Below are positions 8,540 through 16,454 of a stretch of 64,000 bases of DNA, piece by piece (the first letter of the stretch is position 1; every line of letters begins with the position of its first letter). Source of the DNA: Cellulomonas sp. (lineage in GTDB: Bacteria > Actinomycetota > Actinomycetes > Actinomycetales > Cellulomonadaceae); the NCBI RefSeq assembly GCF_017744555.1, contig NZ_JAGIBD010000008.1, forward strand, positions 62,001-126,000, in the 5' to 3' direction. Position numbers and translations under genes: made by a program. The notes beneath the pieces were generated by a model that was given only the letters and a program-made list of their open reading frames with translations, searched no databases and was not told the origin of the DNA.

Positions 8540-9784
8540 TCAGCGACGCCGGACGGCCCAGGCGACGCAGCCCGCTGCGAGCACCACGAGACCGCCGACG
8601 ACGGCAGCAGGCACCACGGTGAGCGCGAGCGCCGCGCAGCCCACGAGGCCGAGCGCGGGCACCCAGCGGGCCGGACGACGCTCGTCGGACCGCATCCGCA
8701 ACGCCGAGGCGTTCGCGAGCGCGTAGTACGTGAGCACGAGGAACGACGAGAAGCCGATCGCCCCGCGCAGGTCGACGGCCAGCACGAGCAGCACGACGAC
8801 GACCGCGACGGCGAGCTCCGCGTGGTGCGGCGTGCGGAACCGCGGGTGCACGGCCGCGAGCGTGCCGGGCAGGTGCCCGTCTCGGGCCATCGCGAGCGCG
8901 GTGCGGGACACGCCGAGCCCGAGCCCCAGCAGGGCCCCGAGCGACGCGACGGCGGCGCCGACCTGGACGACCGGTGCGAGCCCGGCGAGCGAGCCGGCCT
9001 CGACGACCGTGCGCAGCGGTGCGCTGCTCGTGGCCAGCGCATCGGGCCCGACCGCGAGCAGTGCGCTCGTCGCGACCACGGCGTACACCGCGAGGACGAC
9101 GCCGAGGGCGACGGCGACGGCGCGAGGGATCGTGCGCGCGGGGTCGCGGACCTCCTCGCCGAGCGTGGCGATGCGCGCGTAGCCCGCGAAGGCGAAGAAC
9201 AGCAGGCCGGCGGACTGCAGGATCCCGCGCGCGTCGGCACCGGGGAACGGCAGCAGGTGGTCGCCGGAGGCGGTGCCGCCGCCGAGCGCCGCGACCACGA
9301 CGACCGTCAGCGTGGCCAGCGTCAGGACCACGATCACCCGGCCGACGCGGGCGGTCCGCTCGACGCCGCGGTAGCTGACCGCCGTGAGGGCGACGACGGC
9401 GACCACCGCGACGAGCCGCTCGTGGCCCGGCGCCGCGTACGCGCCGAACGTCAGGGCCATCGCGGCGCAGCTCGCGGTCTTCCCGACCACGAACGACCAC
9501 CCGGCGAGGTAGCCCCAGAACGGCCCGAGGCGGTGCCGGGCGTACACGTAGGTGCCTCCGGACTCGGGGTGGACGGCCGCGAGACGGGCCGACGACGTCG
9601 CGTTGCACAGCGCGACCACCGCGGCCAAGCCGAGGCCGACGAGCATGCCTGCGCCGCCCGCTGCGGCGGCGGGGCCGAATGCGCCGAACGCGCCCGCGCC
9701 GAGCATCGCGGTGAGTCCGACGACGACGGCGTCGGACAGGCCGAGGCGGCGGCGGAGGGTTCCGTCGGGCGTGGGCGCGGTCAC
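8540..9784 (-). CDS. APC-family amino acid permease
   Basis: 414 residues with about 12 membrane helices. The first helix carries the glycine-rich APC motif (VGLTAMLGAGAFGAFGPAAA), followed by SGGTYVYARHRLGPFWGYLAG, typical of amino acid permeases of the AAT/APA groups. Probably a proton-coupled amino acid importer; no substrate can be read from the sequence. The GTG start at 9784 follows a 260-base gap in which no coding signal is seen. Convergent with crcB. Confidence 0.8.
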   Translation of the reverse strand: MTAPTPDGTLRRRLGLSDAVVVGLTAMLGAGAFGAFGPAAAAGGAGMLVGLGLAAVVALCNATSSARLAAVHPESGGTYVYARHRLGPFWGYLAGWSFVVGKTASCAAMALTFGAYAAPGHERLVAVVAVVALTAVSYRGVERTARVGRVIVVLTLATLTVVVVAALGGGTASGDHLLPFPGADARGILQSAGLLFFAFAGYARIATLGEEVRDPARTIPRAVAVALGVVLAVYAVVATSALLAVGPDALATSSAPLRTVVEAGSLAGLAPVVQVGAAVASLGALLGLGLGVSRTALAMARDGHLPGTLAAVHPRFRTPHHAELAVAVVVVLLVLAVDLRGAIGFSSFLVLTYYALANASALRMRSDERRPARWVPALGLVGCAALALTVVPAAVVGGLVVLAAGCVAWAVRRR

Positions 9785-10045
9785 GGGTGGGTCCGCTCGA
9801 CGTCGGGACGGTGCGGGATGCGGATGCCAGGCACGACGTGATCATCGCGGGTCGGGCGCCGGTGGGCGACGACTGTCCGGTGGGCGCGCGCCGATGTCGG
9901 ACCAGGGTCCGGCCCCGAGCAGGTCGGGGGTCGTTCAGGGGCGGTCCGGGGGTGGTCCCCGATGTGCAGGGCGGGCTCGTGGCGGCATCGTGGGGCACGT
10001 CGACGCCGCACGGGCGTCGGTCACGACGAACAAGGAGAACGGACG

Positions 10046-10261
10046 ATGGGCGAGATCCACGACGGCATGGCGCGCAGCGGGCTGGCGCGACCCTGGCAGG
10101 GGAGGGTGCTCGGCGGCGTGTGCGCGGGGCTCGGTCGCCGGTTCGGCATCTCGCCGTGGCCCGCCCGGCTGCTGTTCGTGCTGCTGCTCATGCTCATCCC
10201 GGGCAGCCAGCTGCTGGTGTACCCGATCCTCTGGATCCTCATGCCGAGCGACCCCCGGTAA
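10046..10261 (+). CDS. PspC domain-containing membrane protein
   Basis: 71 residues consisting of little more than one PspC domain: the conserved GVCAGLGRRFGISPWPARLL, then a hydrophobic helix (LLFVLLLMLIPGSQLLVYPI) and the terminal WILMPSDPR. PspC proteins sit in the inner membrane and are linked to envelope-stress sensing. AAGGAG nine bases upstream fixes the ATG. Followed by a hairpin terminator, so probably monocistronic. Confidence 0.85.
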   Translation: MGEIHDGMARSGLARPWQGRVLGGVCAGLGRRFGISPWPARLLFVLLLMLIPGSQLLVYPILWILMPSDPR

Positions 10262-10272
10262 CCGAGCCGTTG

Positions 10273-10297
10273 CGGAATCTGCAGGGGGCAGGTTCCG
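10273..10297 (+). terminator. Hairpin terminator after the pspC-like gene
   Basis: CGGAATCTGC and GCAGGTTCCG form a 10-bp stem (one G-T wobble) with a 5-base loop, followed by TTAT. It lies 11 bases after the stop codon and just before the next gene. Confidence 0.55.
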
Positions 10298-10335
10298 TTA
10301 TGTCACCTGAGAATCATTTGCGAAGTGAGGGTGGC

Positions 10336-10746
10336 ATGGCGAGGAAGGCTGGACGGGTCGAGTTCGAGGCCGACGACGGGCGGGTCGTGCACTACGACCG
10401 GCACCCCAACGGCGGTGGGCTCGTGTCCCCGCGTGCGGTCGTGGACCCCGACGCGACCATCGCGGCGAACGCGTACGTCGAGGAGGGCGCCCAGGTCGGC
10501 CGACAGACGACCGTCGGCGAGGGCAGCTGGGTGGACCACGGTGTGAACGTCGGCGCCGGCGTGCGCGTCGGCGGCAACGTGCACCTGGGACCCGGGACGT
10601 ACGTGGGCGACCGTGCGCGCATCGACAGCCGCGCGAAGATCGGGGCGGGCGTGGTCGTCGAGCCCGGGGCGCACGTCGGACCCGACACGCTCGTGCCCGA
10701 CGGCACCACCGTGCGCGGCGGCCGAGCGGGGCGCACCGCCGCCTGA
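10336..10746 (+). CDS. Hexapeptide-repeat left-handed beta-helix protein
   Basis: 136 residues. The middle and end consist of six-residue repeats with small or aliphatic residues at every sixth position (AVVDPDATIAANAYVEEG, then GVRVGGNVHLGPGTYVGD, then AKIGAGVVVEPGAHVGPD). This predicts a left-handed beta-helix as in LpxD/LpxA acyltransferases, carbonic anhydrases and serine acetyltransferases. No catalytic histidine context is recognisable, so the reaction is unknown. GTGAGGG precedes the ATG at 10336; an ATG at 10300 would start inside the tail of the preceding terminator and is less likely. Confidence 0.65.
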   Translation: MARKAGRVEFEADDGRVVHYDRHPNGGGLVSPRAVVDPDATIAANAYVEEGAQVGRQTTVGEGSWVDHGVNVGAGVRVGGNVHLGPGTYVGDRARIDSRAKIGAGVVVEPGAHVGPDTLVPDGTTVRGGRAGRTAA

Positions 10747-10775
10747 CGCGGCCGGGCGGCGCCGTGGCGGCGCCC

Positions 10776-11756
10776 CTACCACCAGCCCATGCGACGGGCC
10801 CACCACAGGAGCCCGAACGACATCGCGACCATGGTGACGAGCGACACGGTGAGCCCGAGCACCATGGTGTGCTGGTTGACGATGAAGTTCATGCCGAGCA
10901 CCGAGGCGAGGGCGGTGATCGGCAGCGTCACGACGGCGATCACCGCGAGCCGCTCCGCGGCGATCGTCATCTTCGTGTCCGTGCGCGTCCGGTAGAACTC
11001 GATGACGCCCTGCAGGTAGTCCTTCTCCTCGCCGGCCAGCCCCGCGATCCGGTCGAACTGGTCGATGAGGTCACCCACCAGGTGCCGGCTCTCCTCAGGA
11101 ACCGCTGACAGACCAGCGACGCGGCGGTAGATCTCGGCGGTCTGCGTCGCGATCGTCTTCACCGACAGCAGCCCGTGCCGGGTCCGGAACATCTCGTCGA
11201 GGAAGCGCTCCGGGTCGCTGTAGGAGTCGGCCGTGACCCGCTGCTCGAGCTCCCAGACGTCCTCGGTCAGCGTCTCGACGAACCGTTCCATGCGCCGCGT
11301 GATGGTCGAGACGATGGCGTGCGAGATGTCGAACGACGTGCGCGGGCGCAGCCGCCCGGACCGGATCCGCTCGAGCACCTCGCGCGTGTCCCGCAGCGAC
11401 ACGTCCCGCGGCACCGCCGGGTTGACGGGCCCGTGCACGGTGACGAGGAACCGTGGCCCGACGAACCGGTCGAGCTCGACGTGGTGGATGTGCCCGCCCT
11501 CGCCGCGCTCGGGGGCGTGCAGCACGAGGAACAGCACGTCGGGGTAGGCGTGCACCTTGGGCAGGCGGTTGCGGACCGCGCAGTCACGCAGCGCGAGGGG
11601 GTGCAGGTGGAACACCCGGCCGAGCACGTCCTCCGCCTGCGCGTCCCACTGGGGCACGTCCACCCACAGGAGCCCGTGCCGCGCGGCGAGCAGCGCCGGG
11701 ATCTCCTCGACGTCGCACGTCCGCACGCCCTGCTCGTCGATGAGGTGCACGTCCAC
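10776..11756 (-). CDS. CorA-family magnesium/divalent cation transporter
   Basis: 326 residues. A long cytoplasmic N-terminal domain (VDVHLIDEQGV onward) is followed by a helical stalk and two C-terminal membrane helices separated by the signature GMN loop (VLGMNFIVN). It ends in the positively charged RRMGWW. CorA proteins are pentameric channels for Mg2+ and other divalent ions. The GTG at 11756 is preceded by AGGAGG at a 7-base spacing; the frame remains open far upstream but without support. Convergent with the hexapeptide gene. Confidence 0.88.
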   Translation of the reverse strand: MDVHLIDEQGVRTCDVEEIPALLAARHGLLWVDVPQWDAQAEDVLGRVFHLHPLALRDCAVRNRLPKVHAYPDVLFLVLHAPERGEGGHIHHVELDRFVGPRFLVTVHGPVNPAVPRDVSLRDTREVLERIRSGRLRPRTSFDISHAIVSTITRRMERFVETLTEDVWELEQRVTADSYSDPERFLDEMFRTRHGLLSVKTIATQTAEIYRRVAGLSAVPEESRHLVGDLIDQFDRIAGLAGEEKDYLQGVIEFYRTRTDTKMTIAAERLAVIAVVTLPITALASVLGMNFIVNQHTMVLGLTVSLVTMVAMSFGLLWWARRMGWW

Positions 11757-11945
11757 CGGCCGGCCTCCTGTCCTCGCGCCATCATGCAGCGCGTGCGGGC
11801 GGTACGCAGGGCGGACGGGCCGACATCCCGTCGCGCCCGACGGACACCGCGCGGCGCGGCTGCGTCGGTGAGAGGCTCGACGGGCTGAAGGATCCGGCAC
11901 CGACGGGCACCGCAGGTGCCCCGGACGCTCGCGCAGGAGTGCGTC

Positions 11946-12809
11946 ATGCCCGATCCCGACACCCAGTTCCCGGCCCAGCAGCAGGAGCCCCCCGGCCTCA
12001 CCCCGCCCATGGACCCGGCGCCTGATCACGGGGAGTCGACCTACGAGGGCACCGGTCTGCTCGAGGGGCGCAAGGCGCTGATCACCGGTGGCGACTCCGG
12101 CATCGGGCGCGCGGTCGCCATCGCGTTCGCACGCGAGGGCGCCGACGTCGCGATCGTCTACCTGCCCGAGGAGAAGGTCGACGCGGACGAGACCGCGAGC
12201 TGGGTCGAGCGGGCGGGGCGCCGCTGCGTCCAGGTGCCCGCCGACCTGCGGCACGAGGACGAGGCCCGCGGTGCCGTGAGGCAGGCGGTCGAGGGGCTCG
12301 GGGGGCTCGACGTGCTCGTGAACAACGCCGGGTTCCAGTGGGCTCGCCGCGAGTCCGTCGCGGACATCACGACCGACGACCTGGACCGCACGTTCAAGAC
12401 GAACCTCTACGCGCTGTTCTGGGTCACGCAGACCGCTCTCGAGCACATGGGCTCCGGCGGCGCGATCGTCAACAACTCGTCGATCCAGGCGTTCCAGCCG
12501 TCGCCGTCGTTGCTCGACTACGCGTCGACCAAGGCCGCCATCAACAACCTCACCGTGAACCTCGCCGCCGAGCTCGGGCCCCGCGGCATCCGCGTCAACG
12601 CCATCGCACCTGGCCCGATCTGGACGCCCTTGCAGCCCGCGACGCAGCCGGCCGAGAAGGTCGAGAAGTTCGGGTCCGACACGCCGCTCGGCCGCGCCGG
12701 GCAGCCCGCCGAGGTCGCACCGGCGTTCGTCTTCCTCGCCGCCGAGAGGACCGCGTCCTACGTCTCCGGCACCGTGCTCGGCGTGACGGGTGGCAAGCCC
12801 GTGTTCTGA
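11946..12809 (+). CDS. Short-chain dehydrogenase/reductase (general-stress YghA/YdaD type)
   Basis: 287-residue SDR enzyme. A proline-rich N-terminal extension of about 40 residues precedes the Rossmann fold. Motifs are the TGGDSGIGRAVA cofactor loop, VNNAG, and the catalytic YASTK. The extension and overall layout match the stress-induced oxidoreductases YghA and YdaD. It probably reduces an aldehyde or ketone with NAD(P)H. AGGAG 7 bases before the ATG at 11946 decides the start over a GTG at 11916. Confidence 0.85.
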   Translation: MPDPDTQFPAQQQEPPGLTPPMDPAPDHGESTYEGTGLLEGRKALITGGDSGIGRAVAIAFAREGADVAIVYLPEEKVDADETASWVERAGRRCVQVPADLRHEDEARGAVRQAVEGLGGLDVLVNNAGFQWARRESVADITTDDLDRTFKTNLYALFWVTQTALEHMGSGGAIVNNSSIQAFQPSPSLLDYASTKAAINNLTVNLAAELGPRGIRVNAIAPGPIWTPLQPATQPAEKVEKFGSDTPLGRAGQPAEVAPAFVFLAAERTASYVSGTVLGVTGGKPVF

Positions 12810-12831
12810 CGTGCAGCGTCCGGCCCGGTCG

Positions 12832-12975
12832 TCATCGCGGCGCCGGGTCGGCGCCCGTCGGGTCGGTCGGGTAGATCTTGCGCGCGGGCACGTCCTGGTT
12901 GTCGCCCTCGTCGGGCTCACCCGTCACCGGTGCGGAGTCCGGCAGGGGCCGGACGTCGTCGGGCTGGTCGGTCAT
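12832..12975 (-). CDS. Small acidic hypothetical protein (47 residues)
   Basis: A 48-codon minus-strand frame with GGAGG six bases before the ATG. The product is Asp/Pro-rich, without cysteine or hydrophobic segments, and seems disordered. It lies 14 bases after the 143-residue gene on the same strand, so the two probably form an operon. No family is recognised. A similar small acidic frame occurs at 47719-47874. Confidence 0.5.
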   Translation of the reverse strand: MTDQPDDVRPLPDSAPVTGEPDEGDNQDVPARKIYPTDPTGADPAPR

Positions 12976-12989
12976 GACTGCCTCCGGTC

Positions 12990-13421
12990 TCAGAACGCGT
13001 GCCGTCGGCCGCCGGGCCACCCGAGGAGCACGCAGAGGTCGCGCGCGTCCCGTGGGCCTGTCAGCGTGGCGCGCGCGACGGCTTCGACGCCGTCCGCCTC
13101 GCAGTGGGCGAGCTCGCGCTCGATGTGCAGGTTCCAGGGTTCCGGCAGCGTGCCCAGCTCGTCGCCGGTCAGGTCGAGGACGCGGACCAGGTGGTCGGTG
13201 TCGCGGACGAGCCGCACCGAGAGCCGGCCGAGCGGGTCGCAGCCCGGTGCCGTCGCGCGGATGCGCTCGTCGAACCCGACGACGCGGACCGTGACGTGCC
13301 CACCCGCCTCGGGGACGACGCGCTGCTCGGGCCTGACGGTCGCGAGGCGGACCGGGGGGACCACCGCGGGGGAAGGGGAGTCGGGGAGGGGACGCTCCGG
13401 CACGACCTGGTCGAGGACCAC
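12990..13421 (-). CDS. Hypothetical protein (143 residues)
   Basis: A GTG-started frame with AAGGAG at good spacing. The product has a proline-rich N-terminus followed by a plausible folded region of alternating strands (HVTVRVVGFDERI, LSVRLVRDTDHLVRVLDLTG) and a helix with LHIERELAHCEADGVE. No membrane segment or signal peptide is visible and no family is recognised. The clear ribosome site, the compact neighbour downstream and ordinary codon use argue that it is real. Confidence 0.55.
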   Translation of the reverse strand: MVLDQVVPERPLPDSPSPAVVPPVRLATVRPEQRVVPEAGGHVTVRVVGFDERIRATAPGCDPLGRLSVRLVRDTDHLVRVLDLTGDELGTLPEPWNLHIERELAHCEADGVEAVARATLTGPRDARDLCVLLGWPGGRRHAF

Positions 13422-13650
13422 GGGTCTCCTTCGCCGCGCCAGGCCGCCCGACGTCCGGGGGGTGGACGGCGTCCGACGCGTGCTGTGCGTGGGCCGGACC
13501 GCGTCCTTCTGCTCGAACGGGCGGGCACCTGTCCCGGCCCATGCTGCCCGCCCACGGGGCCGTCCGCATCCGGGCCCGACACACTCGCCCGACGACGACA
13601 GCAGCTCGGGGTCACCCGGTGGGTGTGATGCCGGCCGCCCGCCGCCTGCC

Positions 13651-13656
13651 TACCGT
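13651..13656 (+). promoter_or_regulatory. -10 element for the leader ORF and potassium channel
   Basis: TACCGT fits TANNNT and predicts transcription from about 13663, leaving a short 5' region with GGGAGG before the leader ORF at 13691. No -35 box is evident. Confidence 0.35.
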
Positions 13657-13690
13657 CGGTCGGAGGCGGCCGACGGACGGGAGGACTGCG

Positions 13691-13726
13691 ATGCTGTGCG
13701 CGACCACCGGGACGGCCCGGCCATGA
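13691..13726 (+). CDS. Eleven-codon leader ORF coupled to the potassium channel gene
   Basis: The frame MLCATTGTARP-stop has a strong GGAGG six bases before its ATG, and its TGA overlaps the ATG of the channel gene as ATGA. The channel itself lacks a good ribosome site, so ribosomes finishing the leader probably re-initiate on it. Too short for any homology statement. Confidence 0.45.
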   Translation: MLCATTGTARP

Positions 13727-14319
13727 CCGGGGGGCTCGAGGAGGCGCTCACGCTGCGGTGGACCGTCATGGCCCGCCGGGCGACGGGGGTCGTGCTCCGG
13801 TCCGTCGGGTCGGTGGCCCTCATCCTGGTCGTCTTCGCGATCATCCCCTTCGACCTGCTGTCCGACGTGCCGTTGCCGCTCTCGCTCACCGTCGGCCTGG
13901 TCGCGCTGCTCGCGGTGGCCGCGATCCAGATCCGTTCCGTGGTCCTGTCGCCCTATCCGGCGATCCGCGCGGTCGAGGCGCTCACCGTCACGGCGACGCT
14001 GTTCCTGTTCCTGTTCGCGTCGGGCTACCTCGTGCTCGAGCAGGCGCAGCCCGACAGCTTCACGGGCGACGGGCTCACCCGGGTCGACGCGCTCTACTTC
14101 ACGGTCACGGTGTTCGCGACGGTCGGGTTCGGCGACATCGTCGCGACCAGCCCGACCGCTCGCATGATGGTGACGGTCCAGATGCTGCTCGACCTGCTGG
14201 TCCTCGGCCTCGGCATCCGCGCCTTCGTCGGGGCGGTGCAGCGGGGCCGGGAACGGGTCAGCAAGGAGGGCGCCGCACGGCAGGACGACGCGGCGCCGCC
14301 GTCGCCGGATGGGCCCTAG
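13723..14319 (+). CDS. Two-pore-helix type potassium channel (Ion_trans_2 family)
   Basis: 198 residues with four predicted helices (about 28-47, 53-72, 85-105 and 148-170) and the selectivity filter TVGFGD at residues 133-138. That is the K+ channel signature with Phe in place of Tyr. The long first half may be a membrane-embedded sensor or anchor, and the C-terminal tail is short and charged. Probably a tetrameric cytoplasmic-membrane potassium channel without an RCK domain. Translation appears coupled to the 11-codon leader. Confidence 0.8.
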   Translation: MTGGLEEALTLRWTVMARRATGVVLRSVGSVALILVVFAIIPFDLLSDVPLPLSLTVGLVALLAVAAIQIRSVVLSPYPAIRAVEALTVTATLFLFLFASGYLVLEQAQPDSFTGDGLTRVDALYFTVTVFATVGFGDIVATSPTARMMVTVQMLLDLLVLGLGIRAFVGAVQRGRERVSKEGAARQDDAAPPSPDGP

Positions 14320-14406
14320 ATCCCACCCGGCGGACGTACGGCAGCGGGACGATGGACGGGTCGGCGACCCCGACACCCTGACCGTGCACCCACGAGGAGC
14401 GCTCCG

Positions 14407-14610
14407 ATGGCCACCACGCCTGCCCCCACCTCTGCCCCCGTCACTGTCCGCAGCGTCGCGCACGCCGTGCGCTGGGCGCCGGCTCCGACGTGGGAACCCG
14501 GACGCCGCGCGAGGTTCGTCGCGTACCTCGGCGGCAGCATGATCGCGTGGACCGCCGTGGGCCTCGGCATCGCGGCGCTGCTGGCGCGCGCGCTCCCGCT
14601 GTTCGGCTAG
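14407..14610 (+). CDS. Small single-span membrane protein (67 residues)
   Basis: AGGAG lies seven bases before the ATG. The product has an Ala/Pro/Thr-rich N-terminus, a short basic stretch (WEPGRRARFVAYLGG) and one hydrophobic helix at about residues 42-64 (MIAWTAVGLGIAALLARAL). No family is recognised. It follows the channel gene by 87 bases on the same strand and may be co-transcribed. Confidence 0.5.
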   Translation: MATTPAPTSAPVTVRSVAHAVRWAPAPTWEPGRRARFVAYLGGSMIAWTAVGLGIAALLARALPLFG

Positions 14611-14628
14611 CCTGCGCGGGCGGGACGC

Positions 14629-15117
14629 TCAGCCCTTGCCCTTGGCCTTTGGCTCCTGCTTCGCCGGGCCCTTCTCCTTCGGTTTCGGCGCGGGTCCCCG
14701 CGGACCCTCCTGTGCTGCGGCCGCCTGGTCCGCGGCGGCCTGCGCTGCTGCCGCCTGTGCTGCTGCGGCCTGTGCTGCGGCCGCCTGCTCCGCAGCCGCC
14801 TGCGCCGCGGCGGCTTGGGCCTTCGCCGCCGCGACCGCTGCGGTGACGCCGTCCAGCGCCCGGTCGATCTCGCGGTAGCGCTCCGTCGAGACCTCACCGG
14901 CATCCACGCCGGCATCGAGGCGGGCGCGGGTGTCGGCGAGCGCGGCATCGGCCTCGTCCCAGCGCCCGGCGGCGGCGGCTGACGTCACCTGAAGGACGGC
15001 GGCCTGGAGCGTGGCGGCGCGGTCGTCCGTGAGGTCGGGGCGGGAGCCGCAGCCGGCGGTGACCAGCGTGACGGCGAGCACGACGGCGGCGAGCGGATGA
15101 CGTGCCCGGCCGGTCAT
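14629..15117 (-). CDS. Lipoprotein with QAAAA pentad repeats, coupled to a Ser/Thr kinase
   Basis: 162 residues. A signal peptide ends in the lipobox VTAGC, with Cys23 as the lipidation site. A helical domain of about 70 residues follows. Then come seven perfectly spaced pentads with Gln at 101, 106, 111, 116, 121, 126, 131 and 136, separated by Ala (one Glu and one Asp), and finally a Pro/Lys-rich basic tail. It should be anchored on the outer face of the cytoplasmic membrane with a stiff helical rod leading to a cationic end. The ATG overlaps the stop of the kinase gene (ATGA), so the pair is co-translated. No enzymatic motif is seen. Confidence 0.65.
   Translation of the reverse strand: MTGRARHPLAAVVLAVTLVTAGCGSRPDLTDDRAATLQAAVLQVTSAAAAGRWDEADAALADTRARLDAGVDAGEVSTERYREIDRALDGVTAAVAAAKAQAAAAQAAAEQAAAAQAAAAQAAAAQAAADQAAAAQEGPRGPAPKPKEKGPAKQEPKAKGKG
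14710..14817 (-). repeat. 15-base imperfect tandem repeat encoding QAAAA
   Basis: About seven 15-base units (CAG followed by four Ala codons on the minus strand) encode the pentads of the lipoprotein. Units differ in Ala codon choice and two carry GAG or GAC replacements, so the array has diverged at DNA level while keeping the amino acid period. Confidence 0.7.
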
Positions 15118-16358
15118 GGCGTCACGCTCCGCTGCAACGACGTGAGGGCGGTCCCGAGGTCCCCCTCGACGGTCGGGTAGCTCGGTGGCGCCGTCGGCTC
15201 CTGCGTGCCGTCGCCCGACGCCCGCAGCCCGACGACGACCGCGCCCGCCGCGAGCAGCAGCGCTCCCGCCCCGGCGAGCCACCGCCGCGTGTGCGGGTGC
15301 GCGGCATCCGGAGCCGTCGGGACGGGGCGCGTGCCCGTGCCGAGCGGCAGGACGGCCGTGGCGTCGGCGCGATCGGCGGTCATCGGCTGCACGACGGGCC
15401 GGCCCGGAGCCGTGAGCTCCGCGACCTCGCCGGCCGTAGGCCGCTCGTCCGGGTCGGTCGCCGTCATCCGGGCGAGCAACGGCCCGAGCACCTCGCCGGA
15501 CTGGGGCGGGACGTGCGGCCCGCGGGTCAGCCGCACCGCGGCGGCCTCCGCGGCCGTGCCTGCGAACGCCGGTTCGCCCGTGAGGCACTCGATGAGCACC
15601 AGACCGAGGGCGTACACGTCGGTCGGGGGACCGACCGGACCGCCGGCGGCCTGCTCGGGGCTGAGGTAGCGCATCGTGCCGATCGTGACGCCCGTCATGG
15701 TCAGGCGCGTCATGCCGGCGAGCCGGGCGATGCCGAAGTCCGCGAGCTTCACGACCGGCGCGGTCCGCGGGTCGCGGTCGTGCAGGCTCGTCGGGGAGGT
15801 CAGCAGCACGTTGGCGGGCTTGATGTCGCGGTGCACCACCTGCGCGTCGTGCACGGCCGACAGGGCGTCGGCGAGCTGGTGCGCGACGACGAGCGTCTCC
15901 TCGACGGACAGCGGCCCGTCCGCCAGGCGCTCGGCGAGCGTGGGCCCGTCGACGAGCTCCATCACCAGGTACGCCTGCCGGCCGGGCGGCGCAGGCAGCG
16001 AGCCCGCGTCGTACAGCGTGACCAGGTTCGGGTGGTTGAGGGCGGCGAGGACCTGGGTCTCGGCCGCGTGCCGCGACAGGTCGTCGGCCTCGTCGACGGC
16101 CGAGAAGACCTTGACCGCGACGTCGCGCCGCAGCACCAGGTCGTGCGCGCGGTGGACGGTGGCCATGCCGCCGCGCCCGACGACGTCACCGAGACGGTAG
16201 CGGCCGTCGAGCGCGGTCCCCTGGTCGTCGTCGGAGCCGACGACGGCGGTGCGTGGCGCCGCAGCTCCCCGCACGGGTGTGCGCGGCGCGGCGGCCGCAG
16301 GCGCCGACCCCGGCGGGCTCGGCGCGCCGGGCCGATCCGTGGCACGTCGTTCCAGCAT
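15114..16358 (-). CDS. Membrane-anchored serine/threonine protein kinase (PknB type)
   Basis: 414 residues. A disordered Ala/Pro-rich N-terminus of about 50 residues precedes a complete kinase domain: glycine loop GRGGMATVH, catalytic Lys83 (VAVKVF), HRD at 176-178 with DIKPANVLL, and DFG at 207-209. The activation loop carries several Thr (TRLTMTGVTIGTMRYLSPEQ). One transmembrane helix near residues 360-380 is followed by only about 30 external residues and no PASTA repeats. The sensor part may be supplied by the lipoprotein encoded immediately downstream with a 4-base overlap. Confidence 0.88.
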   Translation of the reverse strand: MLERRATDRPGAPSPPGSAPAAAAPRTPVRGAAAPRTAVVGSDDDQGTALDGRYRLGDVVGRGGMATVHRAHDLVLRRDVAVKVFSAVDEADDLSRHAAETQVLAALNHPNLVTLYDAGSLPAPPGRQAYLVMELVDGPTLAERLADGPLSVEETLVVAHQLADALSAVHDAQVVHRDIKPANVLLTSPTSLHDRDPRTAPVVKLADFGIARLAGMTRLTMTGVTIGTMRYLSPEQAAGGPVGPPTDVYALGLVLIECLTGEPAFAGTAAEAAAVRLTRGPHVPPQSGEVLGPLLARMTATDPDERPTAGEVAELTAPGRPVVQPMTADRADATAVLPLGTGTRPVPTAPDAAHPHTRRWLAGAGALLLAAGAVVVGLRASGDGTQEPTAPPSYPTVEGDLGTALTSLQRSVTP

Positions 16359-16364
16359 CGTTCG

Positions 16365-16370
16365 ACGGTA
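16365..16370 (-). promoter_or_regulatory. -10 element of the kinase operon (leaderless)
   Basis: On the minus strand TACCGT is followed by six bases and then the ATG at 16358. No Shine-Dalgarno sequence is present, consistent with a leaderless transcript. Confidence 0.5.
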
Positions 16371-16454
16371 GGTGCAGGCCCGTGGGCCCGCACTCGGGCG
16401 CGGCGACCTTCACCCGGGCGTGCGCGGCGGGCGCTGCAGCGCCCGCGGGATCCC

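Noticed and set aside
10300..10335. Upstream ATG for the hexapeptide-repeat protein
   Set aside because: It would start three bases after a hairpin terminator, while the ATG at 10336 has its own ribosome site.
14396..14405. GGAGCGCTCC palindrome as a CebR-like operator
   Set aside because: It coincides with the ribosome site and start region of the 67-residue protein, has only the ten-base core, and lacks a promoter around it; chance is likely in DNA this GC-rich.
14710..14817. Repeat array as a possible CRISPR or minisatellite
   Set aside because: The 15-base period has no spacers and encodes QAAAA in frame, so it is a coding repeat.
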